Shown: in pieces, positions 24,647 through 32,160 of the stretch
How the letters are laid out: every line of letters starts with the position of its first letter
Numbering within the stretch: position 1 is the stretch's first letter
From: Acidobacteriota bacterium
GTDB lineage: Bacteria; Actinomycetota; Acidimicrobiia; Acidimicrobiales; Acidimicrobilacustridaceae
DNA: 37,333 bases
Direction: 5' to 3'
Assembly (NCBI GenBank): GCA_018969405.1
Contig: JAGWYK010000018.1
Span: 1 to 37,333, forward strand
The notes under the pieces: generated by a model
The model's input: only the letters and a program-made list of their open reading frames with translations
The model's database searches: none
Told to the model about the DNA's origin: nothing
Program-made: the position numbers and the translations under genes

Positions 24647-26632
24647 ATGTCCTCTGGATCGATCATCGAGGATCGCGCCGCGATCCGACCCATCCCCCCC
24701 GCCCCTGAGGTGGTCCTCCCCGAGACTCGGGCGTACCGGATCAAGTCCCGAGTCCTCGGCCAGCCGCTCCACAACGACCAACTCGCCCATGAACGACTCG
24801 GCAAGCCCACCGCCCTGGCGGTGTTCGCCTCCGATGCCCTGTCGTCGACCGCGTACGCCAGTGAGGAGATCCTGCGCACCCTGCTCGCCATCGGGGGAGC
24901 CGGGGGCATCGGCCTGCTCGCCTTCAACTACCTGACGCCCATCACCATCGCGCTGGTCTGTGTGCTGGTCATCCTCATCTTCAGCTACCGCCAGACCATC
25001 AAGGCCTACCCCTCGGCCGGTGGCGCCTACATCGTGACCAAGGACAACCTCGGCCTCGTGCCGGCCCAGATCGCCGGTGTGGCGCTGCTCACCGACTACA
25101 TCCTCACCGTGGCCGTCTCGGTCTCCGCCGGTGTGGCCGCCCTCTACTCGGCGTTCCACGGGCTCTATCCCTACCGGGTGCCGATCGCGCTGGCGTTCAT
25201 CGCCATCATCTGCCTCGGCAATCTCCGCGGGGTCAAGGAGTCGGGGAAGCTGTTCGCGGTCCCCACCTACGCCTTCATCCTCGCCATGTTCGTGATGGTG
25301 ATCACCGGGATCGTCCGGGCGATCGTCGGCGGAGGACTCGAGCATGTCGTGCCACAGGATCCTGCGGCCATCGAGACGACCGGCGCTGTCGGGATCATCC
25401 TGCTGCTGCACGCGTTCGCCTCGGGCGGTGCTGCCATGACCGGCGTGGAGGCCATCTCGAACGGGGTGCCGGCGTTCAAGCCGGTCGAATGGAAACACGC
25501 CCGTGAGACGCTCACGGTCATGGGGATCCTGCTCGGCAGCATGTTCCTCGGCATCTCCTGGCTCGCCTCGCAGTTGCAGGTGGTCCCCAGTGAGTCCAAG
25601 ACGGTGATCGCCCAGATCGCGCAGGCCGTCTACGGCACCACGCCGCTCGGGCATGCGATGTTCTTCTTCACCCAGGCGGCCACCATGCTGATCCTGGTCC
25701 TCGCCGCCAACACGAGTTTCGCCGATTTCCCCCGCCTGGCGAGCTTCCACGCCGATGACGCCTTCATGCCCAAGCAGCTGACCAAACGTGGTCATCGTCT
25801 CGTGTTCTCCAACGGCATCATCGCCCTCGCCATCGCCGGAGCGATCCCCGTGATCATCTTCCAGGCCGATGTGACCCACCTGATCCCGCTCTACGCCATC
25901 GGCGTGTTCACCAGCTTCACGCTGTCGCAGGCCGGCATGGCCCGCAAGCATGTCAAGGACAAGGAACCGGGTTGGCGACTCGGTCTGTTCGTCAACGGTC
26001 TCGGTGCCGTCACCACCGGCGTGGTGACGATCGTCATCGGGGTGTTCAAGTTCACCGGTGGAGCCTGGTTCATCATGCTGCTCGTGCCGATCCTCGTGCT
26101 CCTGCTGATCCGACTGAACCGTCAGTACGAGTCGGAGAGCGAGGAACTCGAGTTCGAAGCGGAACGCGTCAACTCCATGGTGGTGCGCCGGCGTCATTCC
26201 GTCGTCGTGATGGTCGGTGAGTTGAACATGAGCACGGTGCGCGCGCTCCAGTACGCCCGCACGCTCTCGCCCGATGACAGCCGCGCCGTCCATTTCGCCG
26301 TCGATGAGGAGAGCGCTGCCGAACTGATGAGGAAATGGGCGCAGCTGGACCTCGATCGCATCCCGCTCGAGGTGGTCGAGTGTCCAGATCGTCGGATGAA
26401 CCGAGCGACCCTGGAGATGGCTGTGGCGTTCACGGCCGACCAGCAGGTCGAACTCACGGTGCTCGTCCCTCGACGTGAGTACGCCCATCTCTGGCATCGT
26501 CTGCTCCACGATCGGACGGGAGAGTCCATCGCCCGCACGTTGTCGAACGTGCCCCATGTCAACGTGACCTTCGTCCCGTACCACATGGGCACGAACGGTC
26601 AGGACGTCCTGATGGCACCGGTGCCCTCGTAG
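24647..26632 (+). CDS. kimA: KimA-like potassium importer (APC/KUP superfamily)
   Basis: A 661-residue integral membrane transporter with about twelve membrane segments and a cytoplasmic C-terminal domain (about residues 500-661). Aligned from memory, it follows Bacillus subtilis KimA (formerly YdaO) along its length: FASDALSSTAYASEEIL, SYRQTIKAYPSAGGAYIV, LLTDYILTVAVSVSAG, MTGVEAISNGVPAFKP and VLAANTSFADFPRLA. KimA is a proton-coupled high-affinity K+ importer inhibited by c-di-AMP through its C-terminal domain. I use ATG 24647 (MSSGSIIED) with GAGGGG upstream; ATG 24605 would add 14 residues. The next gene, kdpD, starts ten bases after its stop, which supports a potassium role over amino-acid transport. 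Confidence 0.8.
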   Translation: MSSGSIIEDRAAIRPIPPAPEVVLPETRAYRIKSRVLGQPLHNDQLAHERLGKPTALAVFASDALSSTAYASEEILRTLLAIGGAGGIGLLAFNYLTPITIALVCVLVILIFSYRQTIKAYPSAGGAYIVTKDNLGLVPAQIAGVALLTDYILTVAVSVSAGVAALYSAFHGLYPYRVPIALAFIAIICLGNLRGVKESGKLFAVPTYAFILAMFVMVITGIVRAIVGGGLEHVVPQDPAAIETTGAVGIILLLHAFASGGAAMTGVEAISNGVPAFKPVEWKHARETLTVMGILLGSMFLGISWLASQLQVVPSESKTVIAQIAQAVYGTTPLGHAMFFFTQAATMLILVLAANTSFADFPRLASFHADDAFMPKQLTKRGHRLVFSNGIIALAIAGAIPVIIFQADVTHLIPLYAIGVFTSFTLSQAGMARKHVKDKEPGWRLGLFVNGLGAVTTGVVTIVIGVFKFTGGAWFIMLLVPILVLLLIRLNRQYESESEELEFEAERVNSMVVRRRHSVVVMVGELNMSTVRALQYARTLSPDDSRAVHFAVDEESAAELMRKWAQLDLDRIPLEVVECPDRRMNRATLEMAVAFTADQQVELTVLVPRREYAHLWHRLLHDRTGESIARTLSNVPHVNVTFVPYHMGTNGQDVLMAPVPS

Positions 26633-26635
26633 ACT
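26630..26635 (+). promoter_or_regulatory. Possible internal -10 for leaderless kdpD, overlapping the kimA stop codon
   Basis: TAGACT begins with the TAG stop of the KimA-like gene and is followed by six bases and the GTG start of kdpD. No Shine-Dalgarno sequence lies before that GTG. The match could be chance, but the spacing equals that of four other starts in this window. Confidence 0.4.
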
Positions 26636-26641
26636 TCCGCT

Positions 26642-29155
26642 GTGACACGAGGTCGGCTCAGGGTCTATCTCGGTGCTGCCTCCGGCGTGGGGAAGACCTA
26701 CGCGATGCTCGATGAAGGTCAGCGTCGTCGGGAGCGGGGCACCGACGTGGTGGTGGCGTTCGTCGACACCCATGGTCGTCCTCGGACGGAGGCGTTGGCG
26801 CAGCGCCTCGAGGTCGTCCCGGCCCATCGCCGGGTCATCGGGACCGAGGTGGTCGAGCAGCTCGATCTCCCCGCCGTCCTCGCTCGTCGTCCCGCGGTCG
26901 CCCTCGTCGACGACCTCGCCCGCCCGAACACCCCGGGAACTCCTCATCGGTGGTGCTTCGAGGATGTGGAGGAGCTGCTCGCCGCAGGGATCGATGTGGT
27001 GACCACCGTCGACATCTCCCAGATCGATTCCGTTCGAGACGTGGTCGAACGCATCCTGGGCGACACCTCGAGCTGTGTGGTCCCGGACTCCTTGGTGCGC
27101 GGAGCCGAGCAGGTGGAACTGATCGACATGACACCGCAGGCGCTGCGACGACGGGTGACCCATGGCAATGTCGTGGCCCCGGAGCGGATCGACGCCGCAC
27201 TCGTGTCGTCCCATCGGGAGGACACGCTGACGGCCCTGCGTGAACTGGCCCTGCTCTGGGTCGCCGACCAGGTCGAGGAGCGTCTCCACCACGGTCCGGA
27301 TGCCGCGCCGTTCCGGGCGCATCGCGAGACTCGTGAGCGGATCGTCGTGGCGCTCACCGGAGCCCCCAGTGGAGCGCATCTGATCCGACGGGCCTCGCGT
27401 CTGGCGCAGCGTTCGAGCTCCGAACTCATCGGCGTCCATGTGCGTGGGGTGGGGCAGGAGCTGGCGGATGAGGAGAGGGATCGTCTCGAGCAGCATCGGG
27501 TGCTGCTGTCCTCCTTCGGCGGCTCCCTGCACGAGGTCGTCGATGCCGATCCGGCGCAGGCGCTGGTCGAGTTCGCCCGTGGTCGGCACGCCACCCAGAT
27601 CGTGATGGGAACCTCACACCGGTCTCGCTGGGTGGAGTTCCGCTCGGGTTCCATCGTCAGCAGGGTGCTGCGATCGGCCCGGGAGATCGACGTCCACGTC
27701 ATCAGCGACGACGAGCATGCTCCGCCGCGGCCGGGCTCCCGGCGTCATCCGATGCTGCTGCCACTGCGCCGTCGGATCCTCGGTCTGTTCGTCGGCCTGG
27801 TCGGCATCGTCCTGCTCACCTCGGTCCTCGCCGGCATCCATCCGGCGACGAGTCTCTCCACCGATCTGCTGCTGTTCCTGCTCGTCGTGCTGGCGGTGGC
27901 GTTGATCGGAGGTGTGGTCGCGGGGGTCGTCACCGCCCTCGTCTCGTTCCTCGCCGCCACCTGGTTCCTCACGCCACCGCTGCACACCTTCACCGTGGCG
28001 GTCGGTCAGGACCTCGTCGCTCTGATCACGTTCTTCATCGTGTCCCTCGTGATGAGTCTGTTGGTCTCGCAGCTCGCCCGTCGCTCCGGTGACGCCGAGC
28101 GTTCCCGCATGGAGGCCGAGGGTCTGGCCCGGGCCGCGGCCAGTCTGGTCGGCAGCGAGCAGGCGGTCTCGGAGATCCTGGCGGTGCTCCGACGCTCGTT
28201 CGACCGTCGGGGTGTGGTGCTGGTGCTGCCGAGCGATGACGGCTGGCAGATCGATGCCCAGGCCGGCGACGCGATCGACATCACCGATCGACGGCTCCCG
28301 GAGATCTTCATCCCCGGTGGTGGCCGGCTGATCCATGACGGTCCTCCACTCAGTGCTGATGACGATCGGGTGCTCCACGCGTTCTGTGCGACTCTCGGCA
28401 CGGCGCTCGAACGCCGGCGGTTGCAGCGTGAAGCCGCCGAGGCCGCTGCGGCGGCACAGGGTGATCAACTCCGCACCGCCATCCTCCGAGCCGTCTCCCA
28501 CGATCTCCGCACCCCGCTCTCGTCGATCAAGGCCTCGGCGAGCAGCCTCCTGCAGACCGATGTCGACTGGCCGCCGGAGGCGCAGCGCGAGTTCCTCCTG
28601 ACCATCGACGAGGAGGCTGACCGTCTCAACACCGTCGTCGGCAATCTCCTCGACATGAGTCGCCTGGAGGCCGGGGTCGTCCGTCCGGCCCGCGACCTGG
28701 TCGACGTCGCCGAGACGGTCTGGAGCTCGCTGTCGAGTCTGAGCGAGTCCACCAGCACCGTCGAGGTGGCCATCGCCGACGGTCTGCCCCCGGTCGTCGC
28801 CGATCAGGCGCTCCTCCAGCAGGCGGTCGCCAATCTGGTCGCCAATGCGCTCCGTCATGGGTCTTCATCCGACGGTGGGGTGCTCCTCCTCGCCCGGCGG
28901 GTGGGAGCCACCGTCGAACTGCGAGTGGTCGATCATGGCCCGGGCCTCCGGCCGCATGATCGGGAACGACTCTTCGAACCGTTCCAGCGCCTCGGCGATC
29001 GCGCCGGTGGCGCAGGAGTGGGCCTGGGGCTGGCGGTGGCCCGCGGGTTCATCGAGGCGATGGCGGGATCGCTGCATCTGGAGGACACCGACGGAGGTGG
29101 TCTCACCGCCGTCGTGGTCATGCCCGCCGGGGATCATCCGAGCATGGAGGATTGA
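26642..29155 (+). CDS. kdpD: KdpD-like potassium/osmosensing histidine kinase
   Basis: An 837-residue membrane sensor kinase with full KdpD architecture. The N-terminal KdpD domain has Walker A GAASGVGKT (residues 11-19), VVVAFVDTHGR and EELLAAGIDVVTTVDISQID. A universal-stress-protein-like domain follows (about 235-355; the site of c-di-AMP binding in some KdpD). Four membrane segments of the DUF4118 type lie at about 378-480. The kinase core has phospho-acceptor H620 in SHDLRTPLSSIKASAS, N-box NLVANALRHG and the glycine-rich boxes DHGPGLRP and GVGLGLAVARG. It is flanked by a KimA-like transporter and kdpE, and no kdpFABC is in the window. Confidence 0.92.
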   Translation: MTRGRLRVYLGAASGVGKTYAMLDEGQRRRERGTDVVVAFVDTHGRPRTEALAQRLEVVPAHRRVIGTEVVEQLDLPAVLARRPAVALVDDLARPNTPGTPHRWCFEDVEELLAAGIDVVTTVDISQIDSVRDVVERILGDTSSCVVPDSLVRGAEQVELIDMTPQALRRRVTHGNVVAPERIDAALVSSHREDTLTALRELALLWVADQVEERLHHGPDAAPFRAHRETRERIVVALTGAPSGAHLIRRASRLAQRSSSELIGVHVRGVGQELADEERDRLEQHRVLLSSFGGSLHEVVDADPAQALVEFARGRHATQIVMGTSHRSRWVEFRSGSIVSRVLRSAREIDVHVISDDEHAPPRPGSRRHPMLLPLRRRILGLFVGLVGIVLLTSVLAGIHPATSLSTDLLLFLLVVLAVALIGGVVAGVVTALVSFLAATWFLTPPLHTFTVAVGQDLVALITFFIVSLVMSLLVSQLARRSGDAERSRMEAEGLARAAASLVGSEQAVSEILAVLRRSFDRRGVVLVLPSDDGWQIDAQAGDAIDITDRRLPEIFIPGGGRLIHDGPPLSADDDRVLHAFCATLGTALERRRLQREAAEAAAAAQGDQLRTAILRAVSHDLRTPLSSIKASASSLLQTDVDWPPEAQREFLLTIDEEADRLNTVVGNLLDMSRLEAGVVRPARDLVDVAETVWSSLSSLSESTSTVEVAIADGLPPVVADQALLQQAVANLVANALRHGSSSDGGVLLLARRVGATVELRVVDHGPGLRPHDRERLFEPFQRLGDRAGGAGVGLGLAVARGFIEAMAGSLHLEDTDGGGLTAVVVMPAGDHPSMED

Positions 29156-29159
29156 GGTC

Positions 29160-29846
29160 ATGACCCGCGTGCTCGTCGTCGATGATGAACCCCAGATCCG
29201 TCGAGCGCTGGCGACGAATCTCACCGCCCGTGGCTACGAGGTCGTCCAGGCGGGGTCGGGTGAGGAGGCGCTGCGACTGGTGGCCGAGCGACATCCCGAT
29301 GTCGTGATCCTCGACATCGGACTCCCCGGGATCGATGGCATCGAGGTCGTGCACGGATTACGGGGCTGGACCGATGTCCCGATCATCATGCTCTCGGTCC
29401 GTCATGACGAGCGGGACAAGGTCGAGGCCCTCGACGCCGGCGCCGACGACTACCTCACCAAACCGTTCGGCATGGATGAACTCCTGGCCCGACTCCGCGC
29501 CGCACTGCGACGGGCGATCGCCCCGGCGGAGGAGCCGGTGGTGGACGTGGGTGATTTCGTCGTCGATCTCGCGGCGATGCGGATCGACCGGGATGGCGTC
29601 GAGGTGCATCTCACGCCCACCGAATGGCGCGTCCTCGCCGAACTCGTCCGCCATCGCGGGAAGCTGGTCACCCAGCAGCAGCTGCTCACCGCGGTCTGGG
29701 GTCCGGGCTTCGAGACACAGGCCAACTACCTGAGGGTCTACATGGCGGGTCTGCGCCGCAAACTCGAGCCGGATCCCGGCTCCCCCCGTCATCTCGTCAC
29801 CGAGCCGGGCATCGGCTACCGCTTCGAGGCGTCGCGCCGCAGCTGA
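29160..29846 (+). CDS. kdpE: KdpE-like response regulator (OmpR family)
   Basis: A 228-residue response regulator. The receiver domain (about 1-118) carries the acidic pair D8/D9, phospho-acceptor D52 in VVILDIGLPGIDG and the conserved Lys in DDYLTKPFGMDEL. The C-terminal winged helix (about 130-228) has LTPTEWRVLAELVRHRGKLV and TEPGIGYRFEA. The ATG at 29160 is four bases after the kdpD stop and is preceded by GGAGG, so the pair is cotranslated. Longer in-frame readings upstream lie within kdpD. By analogy it controls potassium-uptake genes; the KimA-like gene two positions upstream is the natural target. Confidence 0.92.
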   Translation: MTRVLVVDDEPQIRRALATNLTARGYEVVQAGSGEEALRLVAERHPDVVILDIGLPGIDGIEVVHGLRGWTDVPIIMLSVRHDERDKVEALDAGADDYLTKPFGMDELLARLRAALRRAIAPAEEPVVDVGDFVVDLAAMRIDRDGVEVHLTPTEWRVLAELVRHRGKLVTQQQLLTAVWGPGFETQANYLRVYMAGLRRKLEPDPGSPRHLVTEPGIGYRFEASRRS

Positions 29847-29858
29847 GGTGGGGCCGGA

Positions 29859-29877
29859 ATCCTGAGGCGCTCAGGAT
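29859..29877. terminator. Bidirectional terminator between kdpE and the AhpD-like gene
   Basis: ATCCTGAG and CTCAGGAT form a perfect 8-bp stem around GCG. It starts 12 bp after the kdpE stop. Its right arm contains the stop codon (29871-29873) of the convergent gene, so it could end transcription from both sides. Confidence 0.65.
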
Positions 29878-30257
29878 CCTCTGGCCTCGATCGCCTCGAG
29901 GAACTCGCAAAAGGCGTCATAGGCCCGGGGTCCGTACACCGTGCCCGGTCCGCCGCTCATGAGGATCGTGGTCCCGATGGCCTCGGCGACCTCCTCGCGG
30001 GTGGCACCGGCGGCGGCCGCGCCGCGCGCGTGGCTGGCGATGCATCCATCGCACCGCAGCGCGATGGCCTGTACCAGCGCCAGCAGCTCCTTCGTCTTCA
30101 CATCGAGGGCCCCGGGTCGCATGGCGGCCTCGCTGAGCTGGACGAATCCGGCGTACACCTCGGGGATCTGCTGGCGCAGCGCCCGTCCCTGCGGGGCAAG
30201 GGCCCGCATGACCTCGCGGCCGTGATGGTGCTCGGTGGTGGGGCTGTCGTCGGTCAT
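29871..30257 (-). CDS. Carboxymuconolactone decarboxylase / AhpD-like protein
   Basis: A 128-residue all-helical protein of the CMD/AhpD superfamily. The redox motif CDGCIASHARGA contains CxxC and the downstream His of AhpD-like peroxidase partners. KTKELLALVQAIALRCDGC and TREEVAEAIGTTILMSGGPG are typical of the family. A His-rich start (EHHHG) is odd. I start at ATG 30257, two bases after the stop of the regulator gene, which implies coupling; longer readings overlap that gene in another frame. With CxxC it is more likely a thiol redox or alkylhydroperoxidase-type protein than a true decarboxylase. Confidence 0.85.
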   Translation of the reverse strand: MTDDSPTTEHHHGREVMRALAPQGRALRQQIPEVYAGFVQLSEAAMRPGALDVKTKELLALVQAIALRCDGCIASHARGAAAAGATREEVAEAIGTTILMSGGPGTVYGPRAYDAFCEFLEAIEARGS

Positions 30258-30259
30258 GG

Positions 30260-30529
30260 TCAGGCCAGCTTGAGGAAGAGGCGCTCGACCTCGTCGATCG
30301 GGTACCCCTCGGCCGCGGCGCGCTCGGGATCCTGCAGACAGGTGGTGAGTCCCGAGGCCAGCATCCGGAATCCGACCTGCTCCATCGCTCGGGTGACCGC
30401 GGCGATCTGCGTGACGATGTCGCGACACTCACGGTCCTCGGCGAGCATCGCCTGAATGCCGCGCACCTGGCCCTCGATGCGCCGCAGTCTCGTGTGCAGG
30501 TCGGTCCTGACCTCGTCGTCGATCCTCAT
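30260..30529 (-). CDS. CsoR-family regulator without the metal-binding His (CstR-like)
   Basis: An 89-residue all-helical DUF156 repressor. LRRIEGQVRGIQAMLAEDREC and DIVTQIAAVTRAMEQV match the family. Copper-sensing CsoR uses Cys-His-Cys (C36, H61, C65 in the mycobacterial protein). Here C35 and C64 are kept, but the position of the His is G60 (SGLTTC). That two-Cys, no-His pattern is seen in CstR, a persulfide sensor, so sulfide/persulfide sensing is more likely than copper. The start at 30529 has GGAGG about seven bases upstream. A family-like operator lies about 50 bp upstream. It is coupled to the AhpD-like gene. Confidence 0.85.
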   Translation of the reverse strand: MRIDDEVRTDLHTRLRRIEGQVRGIQAMLAEDRECRDIVTQIAAVTRAMEQVGFRMLASGLTTCLQDPERAAAEGYPIDEVERLFLKLA

Positions 30530-30579
30530 CGCAGGGCCTCCATCAGTCGGTACGAGAACGGTCCATTCCCGCTGGAGGG

Positions 30580-30594
30580 TACCCCGGCGGGTAT
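30580..30594. promoter_or_regulatory. Candidate CsoR/CstR-type operator
   Basis: Read on the - strand it is ATACCCGCCGGGGTA, with inverted arms TACCC (30580-30584) and GGGTA (30589-30593). CsoR-family operators are G-tract dyads flanked by TA/AT of this form. It sits about 50 bp upstream of the regulator's start and touches the stop codon of the upstream HDAC-like gene, which suits autorepression. Confidence 0.55.
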
Positions 30595-31640
30595 CAGCTG
30601 CGGTCGAGACCGAGCAACCAGCGCCGGACGTTCTCCCCGAGACTCGCCACGGCGTAGCCACCCTCCTGCAGCACCACCGTCGGCAGGCTGAGTTCGGCGA
30701 TCATCGCCCCACACCGCTCGAACCCGTCGGCGGTCACGGCCAGATCGGCGATGGGATCATCGATGGAGGTGTCGAGACCCAACGAGATGATCAGCAGCTC
30801 GGGGGCGAAGGCGGCGACCTGCTCGACGGCACGGTCGAGGGCGGCGAGGAGGACCGTGTCATCAGCCGCCGGGGGCAGTGTGATGTTGGTGGTGGTCCCG
30901 AGACCCCGACCGGTTCCGGTCTCCTCGGCGAATCCGGTGATGAACGGATAGGCGCGCACAGGGTCGGCGTGCAGGGAGACGTACTGCACGTCGTCGCGCT
31001 CGTAGAAGATCTGCTGGGTGCCGTTGCCGTGGTGGTAGTCCACGTCGAGGATCGTCACGCGAACGCCGGTGGTGGCGACCACATGCTGGGCGGCGACGGC
31101 GGCGTTGTTGAGGAAGCAGTAGCCCCCGTAGAGCGAGGTGCCGGCGTGGTGACCCGGTGGTCGACACAGGCCGTAGGCGGCGCGCTCGCCGTCGAGCACG
31201 AGACGGGTCGCACCGAGTGCGGTGTCGACCGCCCCCAGTGCTGCGTCGAAGGTCCCCTCGGTGATCGGCGTCGTCACCTCGTAGGACCACCACCCGAGTC
31301 GGGCCTCGATGCTGGCCGGTTCGACGGTGGGCCCCATCCCGGTGCGCAGGTCGGGACGCAGGAACACATCGGGCATGACCTCCCGGGTCCCGGGGTGCTG
31401 CTGCTGGTACTCGGACCAGACCGAGCCGAGGAACCGGATGAGTCCCGGATCGTGCACTGCGGCGATCGGCTCGATCCCCCAGGTGTCCGGCTCGACCAGG
31501 GTGAACGCCGGGTCGGCGGCGAGCGCAGCGCGGATCGCCTCGCCCCGGCCGACATGCTCGAAGGCCGGATGCATCGATGACGATTCGAACTCGACCTTCG
31601 GATCATGGCCCCGATGCCGGGGCGTGTGGACCACCTTCAC
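30594..31640 (-). CDS. HDAC-superfamily amidohydrolase (acetylpolyamine amidohydrolase/deacetylase-like)
   Basis: A 348-residue arginase/deacetylase-fold enzyme that removes acetyl groups from small amines or lysines with a zinc ion. Motifs are CRPPGHHAG (tandem catalytic His), GGYCFLNNAAVAA, DVDYHHGNGTQQIFY (zinc Asp/His), SLGLDTSIDDP (second zinc Asp) and EGGY (oxyanion Tyr). I choose the GTG at 31640 because MKVVHTPRHRGHDPK matches the usual start of prokaryotic acetylpolyamine amidohydrolases; the open frame continues to 32063 but that part crosses the tRNA gene. No clear ribosome site precedes it. Confidence 0.88.
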   Translation of the reverse strand: MKVVHTPRHRGHDPKVEFESSSMHPAFEHVGRGEAIRAALAADPAFTLVEPDTWGIEPIAAVHDPGLIRFLGSVWSEYQQQHPGTREVMPDVFLRPDLRTGMGPTVEPASIEARLGWWSYEVTTPITEGTFDAALGAVDTALGATRLVLDGERAAYGLCRPPGHHAGTSLYGGYCFLNNAAVAAQHVVATTGVRVTILDVDYHHGNGTQQIFYERDDVQYVSLHADPVRAYPFITGFAEETGTGRGLGTTTNITLPPAADDTVLLAALDRAVEQVAAFAPELLIISLGLDTSIDDPIADLAVTADGFERCGAMIAELSLPTVVLQEGGYAVASLGENVRRWLLGLDRS

Positions 31641-31711
31641 GAGATGAATGCTCTCATCCCGAGGAGCCTCCCGGTTCCGAGTCGTTGTGCAACTCGGCAG
31701 GCACCTGGGGA

Positions 31712-31942
31712 TCAGGGCGCAGCGGTGTTGCCGGCGAGCGTCCAAGCGACAAGTGCGTTGGCATGGCCATGCCCCATCTCGTACTCGGTCTTGAGATGAC
31801 CGACGATGGCCATGTGCTTGTCCAGCCCGCAGCCGTTGATGATGGTCTGCCATTCGGCGATGGAACGGCCGTACTTCTTCTCGATCGAGGGGAAGTACGA
31901 GGCCGGACCCTGCTTGGGCCATGGCGGTGATTGATCTGCCAT
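31712..31942 (-). CDS. DUF4287-family small protein encoded immediately after tRNA-Gly
   Basis: A 76-residue protein of the DUF4287 family (core SYFPSIEKKYGRSIAEWQTI, then HMAIVGHLKTEYEMGHGHAN). Function is unknown. Only the ATG at 31942 can start it: residues 2-12 contain no alternative start codon, and the conserved core follows. That ATG is four bases from the 3' end of the tRNA-Gly gene on the same strand, with no room for a ribosome site outside the tRNA. It is therefore probably made from the tRNA transcript after 3' processing. The HDAC-like gene follows after 71 bp. Confidence 0.82.
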   Translation of the reverse strand: MADQSPPWPKQGPASYFPSIEKKYGRSIAEWQTIINGCGLDKHMAIVGHLKTEYEMGHGHANALVAWTLAGNTAAP

Positions 31943-31946
31943 AGAG

Positions 31947-32017
31947 AGCGGGTGACGGGAATCGAACCCGCGTTCTCAGCTTGGGAAGCTGATGTTCTGC
32001 CTCTGAACTACACCCGC
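31947..32017 (-). tRNA. tRNA-Gly(CCC)
   Basis: The 71-nt - strand sequence folds as a cloverleaf. The acceptor stem pairs GCGGGTG with CACCCGC. The D arm has GTTC...GAAC. The anticodon stem TCAGC/GCTGA carries loop TTCCCAA with anticodon CCC (31983-31985). The T arm has CGGGTTCGATTCCCG. CCA is not encoded. It reads GGG glycine codons. Confidence 0.96.
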
Positions 32018-32047
32018 GTGGTCGGGACGAGCCCGATCCGGCGCCCG

Positions 32048-32076
32048 ACTCTAGCGAGTGCATCGGCGCCGGTCAC
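32048..32076 (-). promoter_or_regulatory. Promoter of the tRNA-Gly/DUF4287 unit
   Basis: On the - strand a -35-like GTGACC (32071-32076) is 17 bp from a -10 TAGAGT (32048-32053). Transcription would start about 25 bp before the tRNA 5' end. No other promoter-like sequence lies between the tRNA and the DUF4287 gene. Confidence 0.5.
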
Positions 32077-32124
32077 AGGCCGCCGACCCTCCGCGGGGCG
32101 TCAGCAGGGATCCGCTCCTCGTCC

Positions 32125-32130
32125 TAGAGT
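32125..32130 (+). promoter_or_regulatory. -10 element of the SnoaL-like gene
   Basis: TAGAGT lies about 30 bp before the ATG at 32161, leaving a short leader that contains the purine-rich ribosome site AAGGGGGAA (32147-32155). Confidence 0.4.
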
Positions 32131-32160
32131 CTCGCCACGGTCGACCAAGGGGGAACAGCC

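Noticed and set aside
24581-27589. A 1002-codon open frame on the - strand antisense to the KimA-like gene and kdpD
   Set aside because: It is a compositional shadow of G+C-rich genes: the product is Asp/Gly/His/Arg-rich low complexity with no domain, while both + strand genes have clear families.
30594-31640. HDAC-like gene as a true histone or protein deacetylase
   Set aside because: Bacterial members with this N-terminus and spacing are usually acetylpolyamine or small-molecule amidohydrolases; no protein substrate is suggested by the neighbours.
31947-32017. tRNA-Gly as the attachment site of an integrated island
   Set aside because: No partial tRNA repeat, integrase or composition change adjoins it; the low-G+C segment begins about 3.5 kb away.
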